Origin: Neodiprion pinetum
Taxonomy: Eukaryota; Arthropoda; Insecta; Hymenoptera; Diprionidae
DNA length: 64,000 bases
Direction of reading: 5' to 3'
Assembly: GCF_021155775.2 (NCBI RefSeq)
Contig: NC_060232.1
Coordinates: 6,641,257 to 6,705,256 of the forward strand
Below the pieces are notes generated by a model. The model saw only the letters and a program-made list of their open reading frames with translations, had not been told where the DNA came from and ran no database searches. Both the position numbers and the translations under genes were made by a program. Shown piece after piece: positions 24,275-33,760 of the stretch (positions are counted from its first letter, which is position 1; each line of letters starts with the position of its first letter).

Positions 24275-27061
24275 TCACGGACATCTTTCTGCCTGCCCGA
24301 CTACGACTGTTAGATTCCTCGGCAAGTCGGCAAATTCATCGATCATGAATCTATCAATTATCCCCGAAAGATCAAGTTGCGTAAGCTGGTCAAGTTCTTC
24401 AACGTCCCAGCAGCTAAAGTTTTTGCAAATCGGATTCCACGATAAATCCAGATTCCGTAACTGTTTAGGAAAAGTATTAGGTTCGATTTCAGGTATCAAA
24501 TTTTTATCGAGGTACAAATTTTCCAATTTGGGAACGTCCAAAAATGCTTTGGATGATAAAATTTCAATGCGATTCTCCGACAAGTTCAGCTCGGTTAATT
24601 CCGGAAGGTCGTGGAAGGCCCGAGCTTTTATTTCATGGAATGTATTACCTCGAATGGTGATCGAGGTTACATTTGAAAGATTCAAAAACGCGTCCGATGC
24701 TATAAAGGAGCGCTCGTCAATAAGGTCGTTCGGTTGATATTCAATCACTATACTCTCGAGATTCGGAAGATCGACGAAAGCTTGTGAGAGAATTGTTTTT
24801 ATTCTATTACCACCGAAGCCAATAGCATTCAAAGCTTTGATGCCGCGGAATGAGCCGCTGCTCAAAGTGCGTATTTGGTTGTTGTCCAATTGCAAATGAA
24901 ACGCATCCGCTTTTGAATTCAGATCGGTAAAAGTATCCTCGTTTATGACGCTGATCAGGTTGTTTCTCAGATCCAATCTTTCAATTTTTGGAAGATCGTC
25001 AAAAGCTCCGGAGGAGAGACGTCTTATGCGATTATAAGACAGATCCAACGTTGTCAAAGCCGGCAGCACGTGGAACGCCTGAGATTCGATAACGGCGAAT
25101 GAATTGCGTCGAATCGTGATACAAGCTAGATTTGATAGGTTCGAGAATGCGTCTGACTCTATCAACCCTATTTCTTTCGGCGTTGGTCCTCGCAATTTGA
25201 AGGCTTCAGCCGGTTCGAGGAACCCTTGGTTTGACCGGTCTTCGTAATCATCGAAAAATCCCTCTGTTGTCGAAAATGGCATTGGTGTTGGACTCTGATC
25301 AGCCACTTGATCTTCGATTAGTATACTCGCAAGATTCGGAAGATCTACGAAGGCCTGTGTCGAGATGGTTTTTATTTCGTTGTGGCTAAGACCGATGTGA
25401 TTCAAACCTTTGATACCGCGAAACGAGCCCGTGTTTAACGTGTGTATTTTATTGCTATCGAGAAACAAGGAAACTTTATTCGCAGTTGAATTCAACTTGC
25501 CGAATGCTTCTTCAGTTATCGCACTGATTTCATTGCCTTTAAGACTCAAGCTTTCGAGTTCAGGAAGATCGACGAATACTTCAGAGGATAGAATCTGAAT
25601 GTTGTTGTCAGACAAGTCTAATGTTCTTAATTTTGGCAGGTCGTGGAACGCCCGAGACTCTATGACAGTGAACAAATTTCGACGAATTATGATTGAAGTC
25701 AAATTGGACAGATTAAAAAATGCATCCGACTCTATCAACCCCAAATCTTCCAGCTTCGGTCTTGGTTGTATATTAGAGTATGGATTGTATGAATCAGACG
25801 AACGCTGATCGAGAGATTGGGATTGATCTTCTATCACTATACTTGCCAGGTTGGGAAGATCAACGAAGGCCTGTGACGAGATGGTTCGTATTTTGTTATT
25901 ACTGAGACCTATATATTTCAGCCCCTCGATACCCCGGAAAGAACCTCTCCTCAAAATACGTATTTGGTTGTGGTCTAAAAACAGGGAAACTTCATTGGCG
26001 CTTGAATTAAGTTTGGTGAACGCGTCTTCGTCGATATCGGTAATTTTGTTATATTTCAACGATATCATTTTCAAATTAGGCAAGTTAACAAACGCGTGAT
26101 AATTGACATCCGTAATCTTGTTTGAGTCCAACAAAATGTATTCAATGCGCAAGAGGTTATTGAATATACCCGCGTGGATTCGACTGATCTGATTATTATT
26201 AAGATCTACTTCAACCAAGGTTTTAATGTCTAGGAAAACGTCCGTCTCGATCATAGATATTTGATTTTTCGAAAGCAAGAGATATTGCAGAGCTGGAGCG
26301 CGATTGAGACACAGGGTTTTTGGGTCATTATTGCTGTTGTATGAATTATAACGATGACGGGGATAATGCGACGTTGAGCAAGTTTTAATGCTTCCTAATC
26401 GGTTGTTAGCTACATTTAGATAGACAAGCGATTTGAAGTTCCCTAACGAGATGTAACTCAATTGGTTATTGTCAAGGTACAGATGCGTCAACTCTGTTGA
26501 AACAGGGGTTTCAAAAATAAAAATTGATAATTGGTTTCCAGATAAGTGAAGATGTTTCAGGGTATTCGTGTTCGCCACTGAGAAAGTCTGCACATAGGAA
26601 TTTCTCAAATATAAACGTTCCAGCATGTGCAAATTAATGAGCCAATCAAGTTTTACACTGAGATATTGTAACTGATTCCTGTCAAGATCAAGAATTTTTA
26701 AACTGTCAAGATTACGAAAGGCGGAAGGTTCAATATTTCGGATGTCGCAGCCCGCCAAACTGAGGTAAGTCAAGTTTGGAAAAAACTTGAAACTATCGTT
26801 AGCTATCCTCTCGATTCGATTATTGTCCATCCTCAGCCACTTCAAATTAGGAATATTGAGTTGGAACATCGACGATCCCAAATGTGTGATCCCCATTCCT
26901 TCCAGAGAAATCCATGTTGTGTTAGACGCGTCCTCGGCATCCCAGGGTCTGTATTTCAGATCGGATTTGTCCGTTAATTCCAGGGGATCGGGGGGATCGA
27001 AGACGTCTGAACGTATTCCACCGATCGCGATCCAAACAATGGTCAAGGCTCGCAGTAACAT
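24275..27061 (-). CDS. Secreted leucine-rich-repeat protein, 928 aa (LRR gene 1)
   Basis: Uninterrupted 928-codon frame. Residues 1-18 form a signal peptide (MLLRALTIVWIAIGGIRS), followed by an acidic, proline-rich linker. From about residue 45 to 880 there are roughly thirty LRRs of the extracellular animal type (LxxLxLxxNxIxxI..xxFxxLxxL). The C-terminal cap is short, with C879, C884 and C927 (NPIC...SCW...RCP), resembling a reduced LRRCT. There is no membrane segment or GPI-type tail, so the product is probably secreted. Sequons occur at N47, N450, N453, N641 and N916, among others. A Cys-bracketed non-LRR loop spans residues 228-251. Residues 344-858 are three tandem copies of one supermodule (starts at 344, 516 and 707). 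The ATG directly follows a good 3' splice site (TTTTTTATTCAG), and a non-coding exon with a GTGAGT donor lies 192 nt upstream. The fold is clear. The family name is not; insect secreted LRR or chaoptin-like proteins are the nearest type, and an adhesion or immune role is inference. Confidence 0.92.
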   Translation of the reverse strand: MLLRALTIVWIAIGGIRSDVFDPPDPLELTDKSDLKYRPWDAEDASNTTWISLEGMGITHLGSSMFQLNIPNLKWLRMDNNRIERIANDSFKFFPNLTYLSLAGCDIRNIEPSAFRNLDSLKILDLDRNQLQYLSVKLDWLINLHMLERLYLRNSYVQTFSVANTNTLKHLHLSGNQLSIFIFETPVSTELTHLYLDNNQLSYISLGNFKSLVYLNVANNRLGSIKTCSTSHYPRHRYNSYNSNNDPKTLCLNRAPALQYLLLSKNQISMIETDVFLDIKTLVEVDLNNNQISRIHAGIFNNLLRIEYILLDSNKITDVNYHAFVNLPNLKMISLKYNKITDIDEDAFTKLNSSANEVSLFLDHNQIRILRRGSFRGIEGLKYIGLSNNKIRTISSQAFVDLPNLASIVIEDQSQSLDQRSSDSYNPYSNIQPRPKLEDLGLIESDAFFNLSNLTSIIIRRNLFTVIESRAFHDLPKLRTLDLSDNNIQILSSEVFVDLPELESLSLKGNEISAITEEAFGKLNSTANKVSLFLDSNKIHTLNTGSFRGIKGLNHIGLSHNEIKTISTQAFVDLPNLASILIEDQVADQSPTPMPFSTTEGFFDDYEDRSNQGFLEPAEAFKLRGPTPKEIGLIESDAFSNLSNLACITIRRNSFAVIESQAFHVLPALTTLDLSYNRIRRLSSGAFDDLPKIERLDLRNNLISVINEDTFTDLNSKADAFHLQLDNNQIRTLSSGSFRGIKALNAIGFGGNRIKTILSQAFVDLPNLESIVIEYQPNDLIDERSFIASDAFLNLSNVTSITIRGNTFHEIKARAFHDLPELTELNLSENRIEILSSKAFLDVPKLENLYLDKNLIPEIEPNTFPKQLRNLDLSWNPICKNFSCWDVEELDQLTQLDLSGIIDRFMIDEFADLPRNLTVVVGQAERCP
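24490..26032 (-). repeat. Triplicated LRR supermodule inside LRR gene 1
   Basis: Three in-frame copies: residues 344-515 (25517-26032), 516-706 (24944-25516) and 707-858 (24490-24943). Each begins with xExxFxxLNSxA, then has SFRGI.xLxxIG, QAFVDLPNLxSI and a non-LRR loop of variable length. Each then has SDAFxNLSN and AFHxLPxL. I count 51 of 72 identical residues between the first 72 residues of copies 1 and 2. LRR gene 2 has a single equivalent, 55 of 72 identical to copy 1. Confidence 0.85.
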
Positions 27062-27253
27062 CTGAATAAAAAATTTACCTGATAATATTCAGGAGGTACG
27101 GTTTCAGAAGAAATAATATAATCAAACCCCGAGGAACCTATTATAAAAGAATTGATAACTCTCCAACGCTCGATTTGACAGTCTTGTTTAAAAAGTTTTT
27201 CTACATTTCATTTGGTATATGAATTTGAAAGAACATAATCGTCTCGTACTCAC

Positions 27254-27322
27254 CGTGATTTAACACCGTCGATCTACCGGAGTGAACAGGCAACGAAGAG
27301 TCGATGAAGTATCGCACTAACT
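27254..27322 (-). other. 5' UTR exon of LRR gene 1 (start codon lost: ACG)
   Basis: On the minus strand this segment ends AAATCACG followed by GTGAGTAC, a consensus donor matching that of LRR gene 2. The intron would be 27062-27253 (192 nt), with acceptor CAG just before the gene 1 ATG. The paralogous exons (31279 and 33090) end in ATG where this one has ACG, so translation must start in exon 2. The 5' end is set by an initiator-like TCAGTT at 27319-27324, which is only a guess; no clear TATA box lies upstream. Confidence 0.6.
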
Positions 27323-28913
27323 GAGAACGAGTGTCAACTTTTTCGTACCAAGGCCTGGTAGATACTACTTGTCGAATCCCAATCGCAACAATGAGGTCGA
27401 CGAGTGGAAGAAGCTATCATGTGGCGAACCAAGTCTCGTTCCCTTTGTGTCCCGTTGCAATCAGCGAAAAATGAAACAGTAGAAGCAGATAAGTTTTATC
27501 GCACTCAACAGTCCCATACTTAGTGTCATTGCCTGGACGTATCGCGATCAGTGCAGCCAGAAATAGAATATCCGGTCCTTGCTGATGAATAAAAATATAA
27601 TTTCATTACTGTTATTCGTTATGAAAGATGGACTGAAAGTTTACGATTGAAACGGATCATTCTGCGAATTACGAATTACAGAATTAACAGAAAATCTGCA
27701 GCACTAGACTTTGGGTTGCGGGATATTTTCTTTCACAAAACTAAAAAATCAACCCAAACACACAAAGTTTGCATACTTCAGATAAGAAATTATACCGAAG
27801 ACGATTTTTCTTGACCTTGGTGAATTGTTGAGTAATATTATTCTTGGATATGAAGGTCGTGAACAAAAAAAACGTTAACACAAAAAAAGTGTTTTTTTGT
27901 TCACGACCTTCGTATCCAAGAATAATATTACTTAAAAAATTATACACGTGGTTAGCGAACGCCATTGAAATATTCTGATTGTTACACTCGTCGATTGTTT
28001 CAGCTAGATCTGACGGGCAGATTTGAAGAATGCAGGAGTCCGTCAAGTGTCCTCTTCTTCTACAAAATTAGCGGTAAGTTATCCGTTTGAAAATATAAGC
28101 GTCAATGTACGTATTCGTTGCGAGTGAATTCCCAAGTTGAATAGGTACCCAGAATGCGTGACTACTTGGATCAATTTCCACGTAATCTCAGAACACCCTC
28201 TGACTCCGTAGCAATTGTAGTTATCTTGGGTTCAAAAGTCGAGATAACACAAAAACTTGATAAGCAGCAATGAACCGCGACCACTCTGTTGAGTATCTTA
28301 AAACCCCGGGAAGTACTTTTGATTAGGTTTCAGATCGGTGTTGGAGGCGCCCAGCGAGTGACAGAATCAGCCACGTTTCGTATCGTTTCGTAATGATCGA
28401 TCGTGCATCGAACAAGTTACTTGAACTGCAGTGACCTGGGATTCCCGCAAGAACTTTGTTCGCTTCAGTGACCCACTTTAAAGATCTGAAACTTTCGATG
28501 CTGCTCGAGAGATATCAAGTTGTCTTTTTTTCAAGTCACGAGAGGACCACGTATAGAATCCAAGATACTCGAGCAAGGGATGTACGTACAGATAGGCGCC
28601 GGGGGATATAAAAAAAAAACTTCAAAGACCGCATAGCGCATTGAAGAAAGTCACACGTTTGTACGGCTATTCTTTAGGGAAGTGCTTTGAATAAACTGCA
28701 AAGAATTCGTGTGCCACGCGGACTTGCGAATTGGAGGAACGTACGTCGGGCGAGCTTTTTTTTTTACATTGTGAGGAAAAAATATTCATCGGCAGTCGAT
28801 TGTTGTTGCTCAAGCTTAAAAAATGTCCGATGAATTCCGCAGTAATGCGGTCGGGAGAAGTTGGATAAATGAATTAATTATTCGAGGGATAAATCAGACT
28901 TTTTTCAAACTCT
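27323..28913. other. Spacer between LRR gene 1 and LRR gene 2
   Basis: This holds the presumed gene 1 promoter side, the hairpin at 27831-27932, and, near 28793-28913, the part of the gene 2 3' flank that is duplicated at 33587-33760. I saw no other gene. The 101-codon minus-strand frame over 27741-28046 is largely made of the hairpin arms and resembles nothing I recognise. Confidence 0.6.
27831..27932. repeat. Near-perfect 43-bp-arm hairpin (foldback)
   Basis: The left arm 27831-27873 and right arm 27891-27932 are reverse complements. They differ by one substitution (GATATGAAG against its C variant) and one base in the A/T run next to the loop. The 17-base loop is A-rich. The arms could form a stable RNA hairpin or be the whole of a tiny foldback insertion. 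No target-site duplication is obvious. The unit lies between LRR gene 1 and LRR gene 2 and matches neither. Confidence 0.85.
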
Positions 28914-28919
28914 TTTATT
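28914..28919 (-). promoter_or_regulatory. Candidate polyadenylation signal of LRR gene 2
   Basis: An AATAAA hexamer on the minus strand, about 200 nt downstream of the gene 2 stop. It lies inside the 3' flank that is also present next to the pseudogene (33587-33760), where the hexamer is no longer intact. Confidence 0.45.
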
Positions 28920-29121
28920 TGACAAATTCATAACATTGCTATCGGTTGCAGGTGATTCTTTTGATCGGTGTTTATTTACAACAATAACGGTTACTCAAAC
29001 AAGAAATGTTACAATTGCGACGTCTTTTAAGAGTTACATGCTTATCGACAGAAAGTATAGGATTATACATGTATTACATATGACAGGGTTTAATAAAATC
29101 GGTTACGAGAATAAGAATCCG

Positions 29122-30857
29122 CTAATGGTGCGGTCCGTCCGGTTTCTCCACTAAAATGGTCAAATGTTTTGGCAATTCGGCGAATTTGCCGATATTTAAG
29201 TTATCGATTATACCTGTCAGATTGAGCTCAACGAGCTGGTGAAGTTCTCTGATCTGCCAGCAATCAATATCTTCGCAAACAGGGTTCCAAGACAAATCCA
29301 AGCGTTGTAGTTGTTTCGGAAAAATGTCAGGTTCGACCGTCGATATTAAGTTAACTCCCAGGTTTAAGCTTTCGAGTTTAGGAAGCTCGTCGAAAGCTTC
29401 GCCGGAAATAACTTCTATGCTATTGTTAGACAAATCCAGAATTTTCAACTTCGGCAGCGAGCTAAACGCCTGAGCTTCTATATCAGCGAATACGTTACCT
29501 CTAATGACGATTGAGGTTAAATTTGACAAATTCCAAAAGGCATTCGACGCTATCACCTCTTCCTTCGGCAGAGATATTCTATCCAGGTGTGTCGCACGAT
29601 CCGTTCTCTGACCTTGCGACTGATTTTCTATAACTACGCTCTCAAGATTCGGGAGGTCTACGAAGGCCTGACTCAAAATCGTTTTGATTCTGTTGTTGCT
29701 CAAGCCTACATGCTTCAAACCTTTTATGCCTCGGAACGAGCCGCTCCTCAGAGTGTCTATTTCGTTGTTATCCAAGTACAAATAAACCTCATTCGCCCTA
29801 GAGTTTAGCTTAGTGAACGCATCTTCGTCGACGTCATTAATCTGATTGTTAGTCAATGAAATCGTTTTCAAATTAGGGAGATTGACAAACGCCCGATGAT
29901 TCACCTGCGTTATCTTGTTCGAATCTAACATTATATTTTCCAACTGCAGTAAGTCGGTAAATGAATTTGCCTGCACTTCGCTGATAAGATTGTTAGACAG
30001 GTCTACGTGAATCAACGCGGGTGTTCCTATCAAAGCACCCGGCGTGATTTGCGATATTTCATTAAAGGATGCAATCAAGTACTTGAGAGCCGTAGCATAT
30101 CCGAGACATAACTTTGAATGCGGATTCACAATATTGGTTAAATATAGCGTGTTATATCTATTGAAAATTGATTTGTGAGTCGTTGTACATTCGAAAGTAA
30201 TAATTTTCAATTGATTGTTACTTACGTCCACGAGGGTGAGTTCAGATTGTGAGTTATTTAGTGAAACATAATGCAAATTATTGTTGTTTAGATACAGGTG
30301 GGTCAGTGTCGATTCGCTATCGATTTCAAAAAATATCAATTCATTTCCGGATAGATGAAGATCGGTTAATTTTTTCGGATATTTGATTCTATCTAAAATC
30401 GAAAGATGGCATTTTCTCAGATACAACCTTTCAAGTGAGTTCAACGTGTCGAAAGTATCTTCTTCCAGACTGTTTTCAAAATAATTATTATCGAGATCCA
30501 GTACCCGTAGCTTTCCGAGGTGACTGAAGGCATTGGAGTCGATTCCAGTGATCCTGTTACTCACGAAACTGATGTGAGTCAAGTTCGGCAAAAACTTGAA
30601 GGTTTCCGATGGTATGGTTGCAATTCCGTTTTTATCAACCACCAGCCACTTCAAATCGGGCACGTTGAAACGAAATGGCGTATTTATAGCTGCGATCCCC
30701 ATGCTCTCGAGCGAGATCCAGTTCGTATCAGGTGATTCATTGTCTTTCCACGGCCTGTGAGCTGGATCGTTGATTTCCGGCAGCTTATAAAGTCGCGAAT
30801 GCAGTCAATGAATCCGATGAATAAAATGACGACGACGAGTGGTGCTTGCAGCAGGGT
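29122..30857 (-). CDS. Leucine-rich-repeat protein, paralogue of gene 1; signal peptide out of frame (LRR gene 2)
   Basis: The LRR frame is open from 30804 to the stop at 29122. Its only methionine (30702) is internal: the residues before it (DPAHRPW...TNWISLES) align with gene 1 residues 34-55 (DLKYRPW...TTWISLEG). Counting from that Met there are 526 residues of extracellular-type LRRs. They include a Cys-bracketed loop (C182 to C199), one supermodule (about 292-460) and a short C-terminal cap with C476 and C481 (NPVC...DCW). The exon begins after a TAG acceptor at 30857. Joined to the ATG exon at 31279 it encodes MTLLQAPLVVVILF..., a good signal peptide, but in a frame that cannot continue into the LRRs. 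The LRR frame has a TGA at 30805-30807. Either a recent one-base indel broke the gene, the assembly has an error, or another acceptor (for example the AG before 30783) gives a leaderless protein. Confidence 0.8.
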
Positions 30858-31278
30858 CTAGTGATAGTTTAAAAATGGTGTTAGGTACAATAACAGAAAC
30901 AATAATACCGGATTTGGGGTAATATTAGCTAAAAATCAAAGTTCAACGACGAGAAGCACATCGGTAAGAATGACATTGATTATTTCGGACGGAACGCGTG
31001 TAAAAGAGGAACTGTGACCCAATGCTAAATCTGCTATGAATGATTAAAAAAGCTTTGTCAAGTTAAACTTGATATCTTGCATTAATTGTTAATAATTCTT
31101 ACTTTCCAATACCATACTCAAATTTAGTTGTTACTTAATACTATTTGAGTAGCATCGCGAACAATGAAAGACCTTTTTCCGCATCAGACTATTCCGATGC
31201 CATTTACTGAACGTCTTTTGCTAAGCCCTGCTTGGATTATTCGATATACTTATCAACAAAAGAATGATCTGTACTCAC

Positions 31279-31313
31279 CATGATGTTTCTAACTAGCAAC
31301 TTCAATGGACAAT
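31279..31313 (-). other. Start exon of LRR gene 2 (ends in ATG)
   Basis: On the minus strand the exon ends ...AACATCATG directly before GTGAGTAC (intron 30858-31278, 421 nt). The ATG therefore lies entirely in exon 1, and exon 2 starts at codon 2. The 5' end is put at 31313 because a TTCATTG initiator-like site lies there, about 27 nt below a TATATA (31338-31343). The exon aligns with those at 27254 and 33090. Confidence 0.6.
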
Positions 31314-31337
31314 GAAGAATTCTCTCGACAGCAGCGG

Positions 31338-31343
31338 TATATA
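31338..31343 (-). promoter_or_regulatory. Candidate TATA box of LRR gene 2
   Basis: On the minus strand this reads TATGTATATACC, about 57 nt upstream of the exon 1 ATG. A similar AT-rich element (TATAGCTATATTACC) stands upstream of the orphan exon near 33163-33177, inside a wider patch of similarity between the two copies. Placement is by spacing and paralogue comparison only. Confidence 0.4.
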
Positions 31344-31349
31344 CATAAC

Positions 31350-33089
31350 CTTTTCCCCCAACAAAACCACCAGATATTATTGAGACCAGTGCGTGAGCAC
31401 AAATATAGATAAGTGTCAAAGTTGAATGTTCTATCATATTCTTGTGAGAGAATACAATGTTGTGCGAACGATTGGCTTGGTAACAAGCTTGCTAATCAGT
31501 ATGATAAGTGCAAGATGGGAAAAAGTTGCAAAAAAAAAATTAAAAAAATAAAATAAGATAAAAATCGTACGACTTGCGTTCTATCTTCAGATGGGCGACG
31601 GAATTTATTCCCAGCACGCAGCGTATAATATTTTTAAAACATTTCGAAAATATTACCACGTTGCAGATCTGTGTAAGGTTTAATAACATATTTTTTGTGA
31701 TATTGTGTTTTTAAAAGGTTCCACCAGTATGAAAACGGTAGTACGATATTTGTGATGATTCAAATAATGTTTCTGAAATATGTCAAACATAAATCGATGT
31801 TCGAAACATTTCAGCGACATTTCAAAAATGTTTGAAATGCGACACAAAATTTTGAATACTCCTAAAATAGTTCCGAAACGTTTCATTCTGTGTACGAAAA
31901 TTGGAAGATTTCATAATTATCACAAACATGACTGGAAATATTCTCGTGATTATCAGAGGTTTGCTACTGTAACGTAGTAATAAACACTGCAGATTATCGC
32001 TTTGAACAGTAACATGAAATAAAGTTTGCTGCCAAACGCTTCATTTCCACACGACCACCAGATTCTTAATTTTACATAAAAGAAAAACCGAACGATAAAA
32101 TTGGTATCATTGAAACGCTAAGAATTTGTTTTACGCCAGGGAATTAGTTTTGACCCTCTATAATAAGACGACGCTGATCATTGCAAATAAATAAATAATC
32201 AGCATTTATCATGGTAGCGAGTCTTATTGTTCTGCAGTCAAGCTGACTTATTCGATTATGGCCAATCGGTGTGTATAAATATGTTCAATGAGGGTAAATG
32301 TCAAAGGCGTTGCAGCCTGATATTTCCATAAGAACACGTAACTAGTACAGATAATATTTATTTTTACTGAACAACATGATTACATTTTTTTTTCTTTGTC
32401 AACGCAACATTTCTTTGTACACAATGAATTTTGCACATTTGCTTTTAAGCAGTACGACCGTTTTTTCATTTGTAGTTCCTTGTTTTCTTCTCACAAAATT
32501 ATTGATATGTTGAAATATCGATGCTTAATTATGCAAAACCCGTGTATAATATAAACGACAATCCACACGAAAATGTGGAACAGCTAATGTTACACTCGAT
32601 TTACAATGATTATCCAACTGAGATTTAAAACGAATTAATTCTCACAACGAATATACAATAATAAATAGAATGAAAACTGCCAACAGATAACTGAGGAATT
32701 GTTTGATAACAGAGATAATTCCGAGCGGAAATATTTCATGTTCATTCTGTATTTCCTTACGAGTTATATATACGAATGACTGAAGTACAGATGTTTCCCA
32801 AAATAGACAACTTTTAATATATATTAATACATACTGTATTCTACACTCAGTTACAGCCAATTTCTGGGGGGAGAATAAATTCATGTAAGTGTGTTTAAAA
32901 ATTATGACCCATTGTTTATAATTTGTAATCCATAATTCCGTGACTTAGGAACTGTAATATTCGTAAGAGTGTAAGAAATACTTATACAGTGACGACCTAA
33001 AGTACGATTTGATAAAAACTTATTGGGAGAATTCTTAATCACTAATACGCTGGTTATTTTGTACCGCCAAAAACAATCTCTTGACTTAC
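31350..33089. other. AT-rich spacer upstream of LRR gene 2
   Basis: No gene recognised. At 31620-31890 there are many short inverted motifs of the type ACATTTC/GAAATGT, including one around 31817-31838. The coding exon that should follow the orphan start exon at 33090 was looked for here and not found. Confidence 0.5.
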
Positions 33090-33150
33090 CATGATGTACT
33101 TGTGTCAGATTGCTGGTCACTGTACAACTCGATGGATAACGAAACTCCGT
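33090..33150 (-). pseudogene. Orphan start exon of an LRR-family copy
   Basis: On the minus strand the segment ends GTACATCATG followed by GTAAGT, matching the start exon of LRR gene 2 (AACATCATG, GTGAGT). Similarity continues upstream through a GGATAAC/GGACAAT stretch to a TATA-like element. No LRR coding exon follows within the 1.6 kb down to gene 2, so this is probably the remnant of a third copy whose coding exon is gone. It might instead be an unused alternative first exon for gene 2. Confidence 0.55.
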
Positions 33151-33586
33151 CGTGGCAGGAATGGTAATATAGCTATACATGGAATTCGATTTGCATCCCA
33201 GCCAACTGAATTTTGTTTAAGAACGGAATCAAAGGTCAAAGATCTGCTTTACATTCGAATTGACGAGTCACGTCGCTAAAATATTATCTGTAACGTGCGC
33301 CTCATCGGTTCGAAAATTTGAAGTCTCGTTGGCACTCTTGTTGCTATATCTGTCTTTCTCTATTATGCTCTACTTCCGTAGTCTCTATGTTTATTTTTCT
33401 TTGTCTACCTTCGCTATTCTCTCGCATCAGCGGTACCCTCAGTACTGCTCTCAACGCGGAATAACGCAAACCTGTAAAGTGTACGCTGCTCACTTTATCT
33501 CGATTTCCAAGCTGGTTTCATCCTTTTGCCTTTATGCGAACTTGGTAGGTTCAAAAAATTAATATTCTATATTTCTAAACACACTC

Positions 33587-33760
33587 GCAGATGATTTTTG
33601 TTACTCAAGTTTAGAAAATGTCTGATGAATTCCGCAGTAACGCGGTCAAGAGGAGTTGAATACTTCAGTTGATTATTCGAGGGATGAGTCACAATTATTT
33701 CAAACTCTTTTTTAATCACATATTTTATCTTACAACATTTTATTCATGACATTGCTATCA
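33587..33760 (-). repeat. Duplicated 3' flank of LRR gene 2 next to the pseudogene
   Basis: This stretch aligns with 28793-28945. Shared blocks include GATGAATTCCGCAGTAA and CATTGCTATC, with scattered substitutions. It shows that the pseudogene arose by duplicating a DNA segment that included downstream non-coding sequence, not by retrocopying. Confidence 0.75.

Noticed and set aside
24222..24737. 171-codon plus-strand frame
   Set aside because: It lies antisense to the 3' end of LRR gene 1 and is a shadow of its codon pattern; it has no domain of its own.
29587..29808. Plus-strand frame antisense to LRR gene 2
   Set aside because: Shadow of the minus-strand LRR coding sequence.
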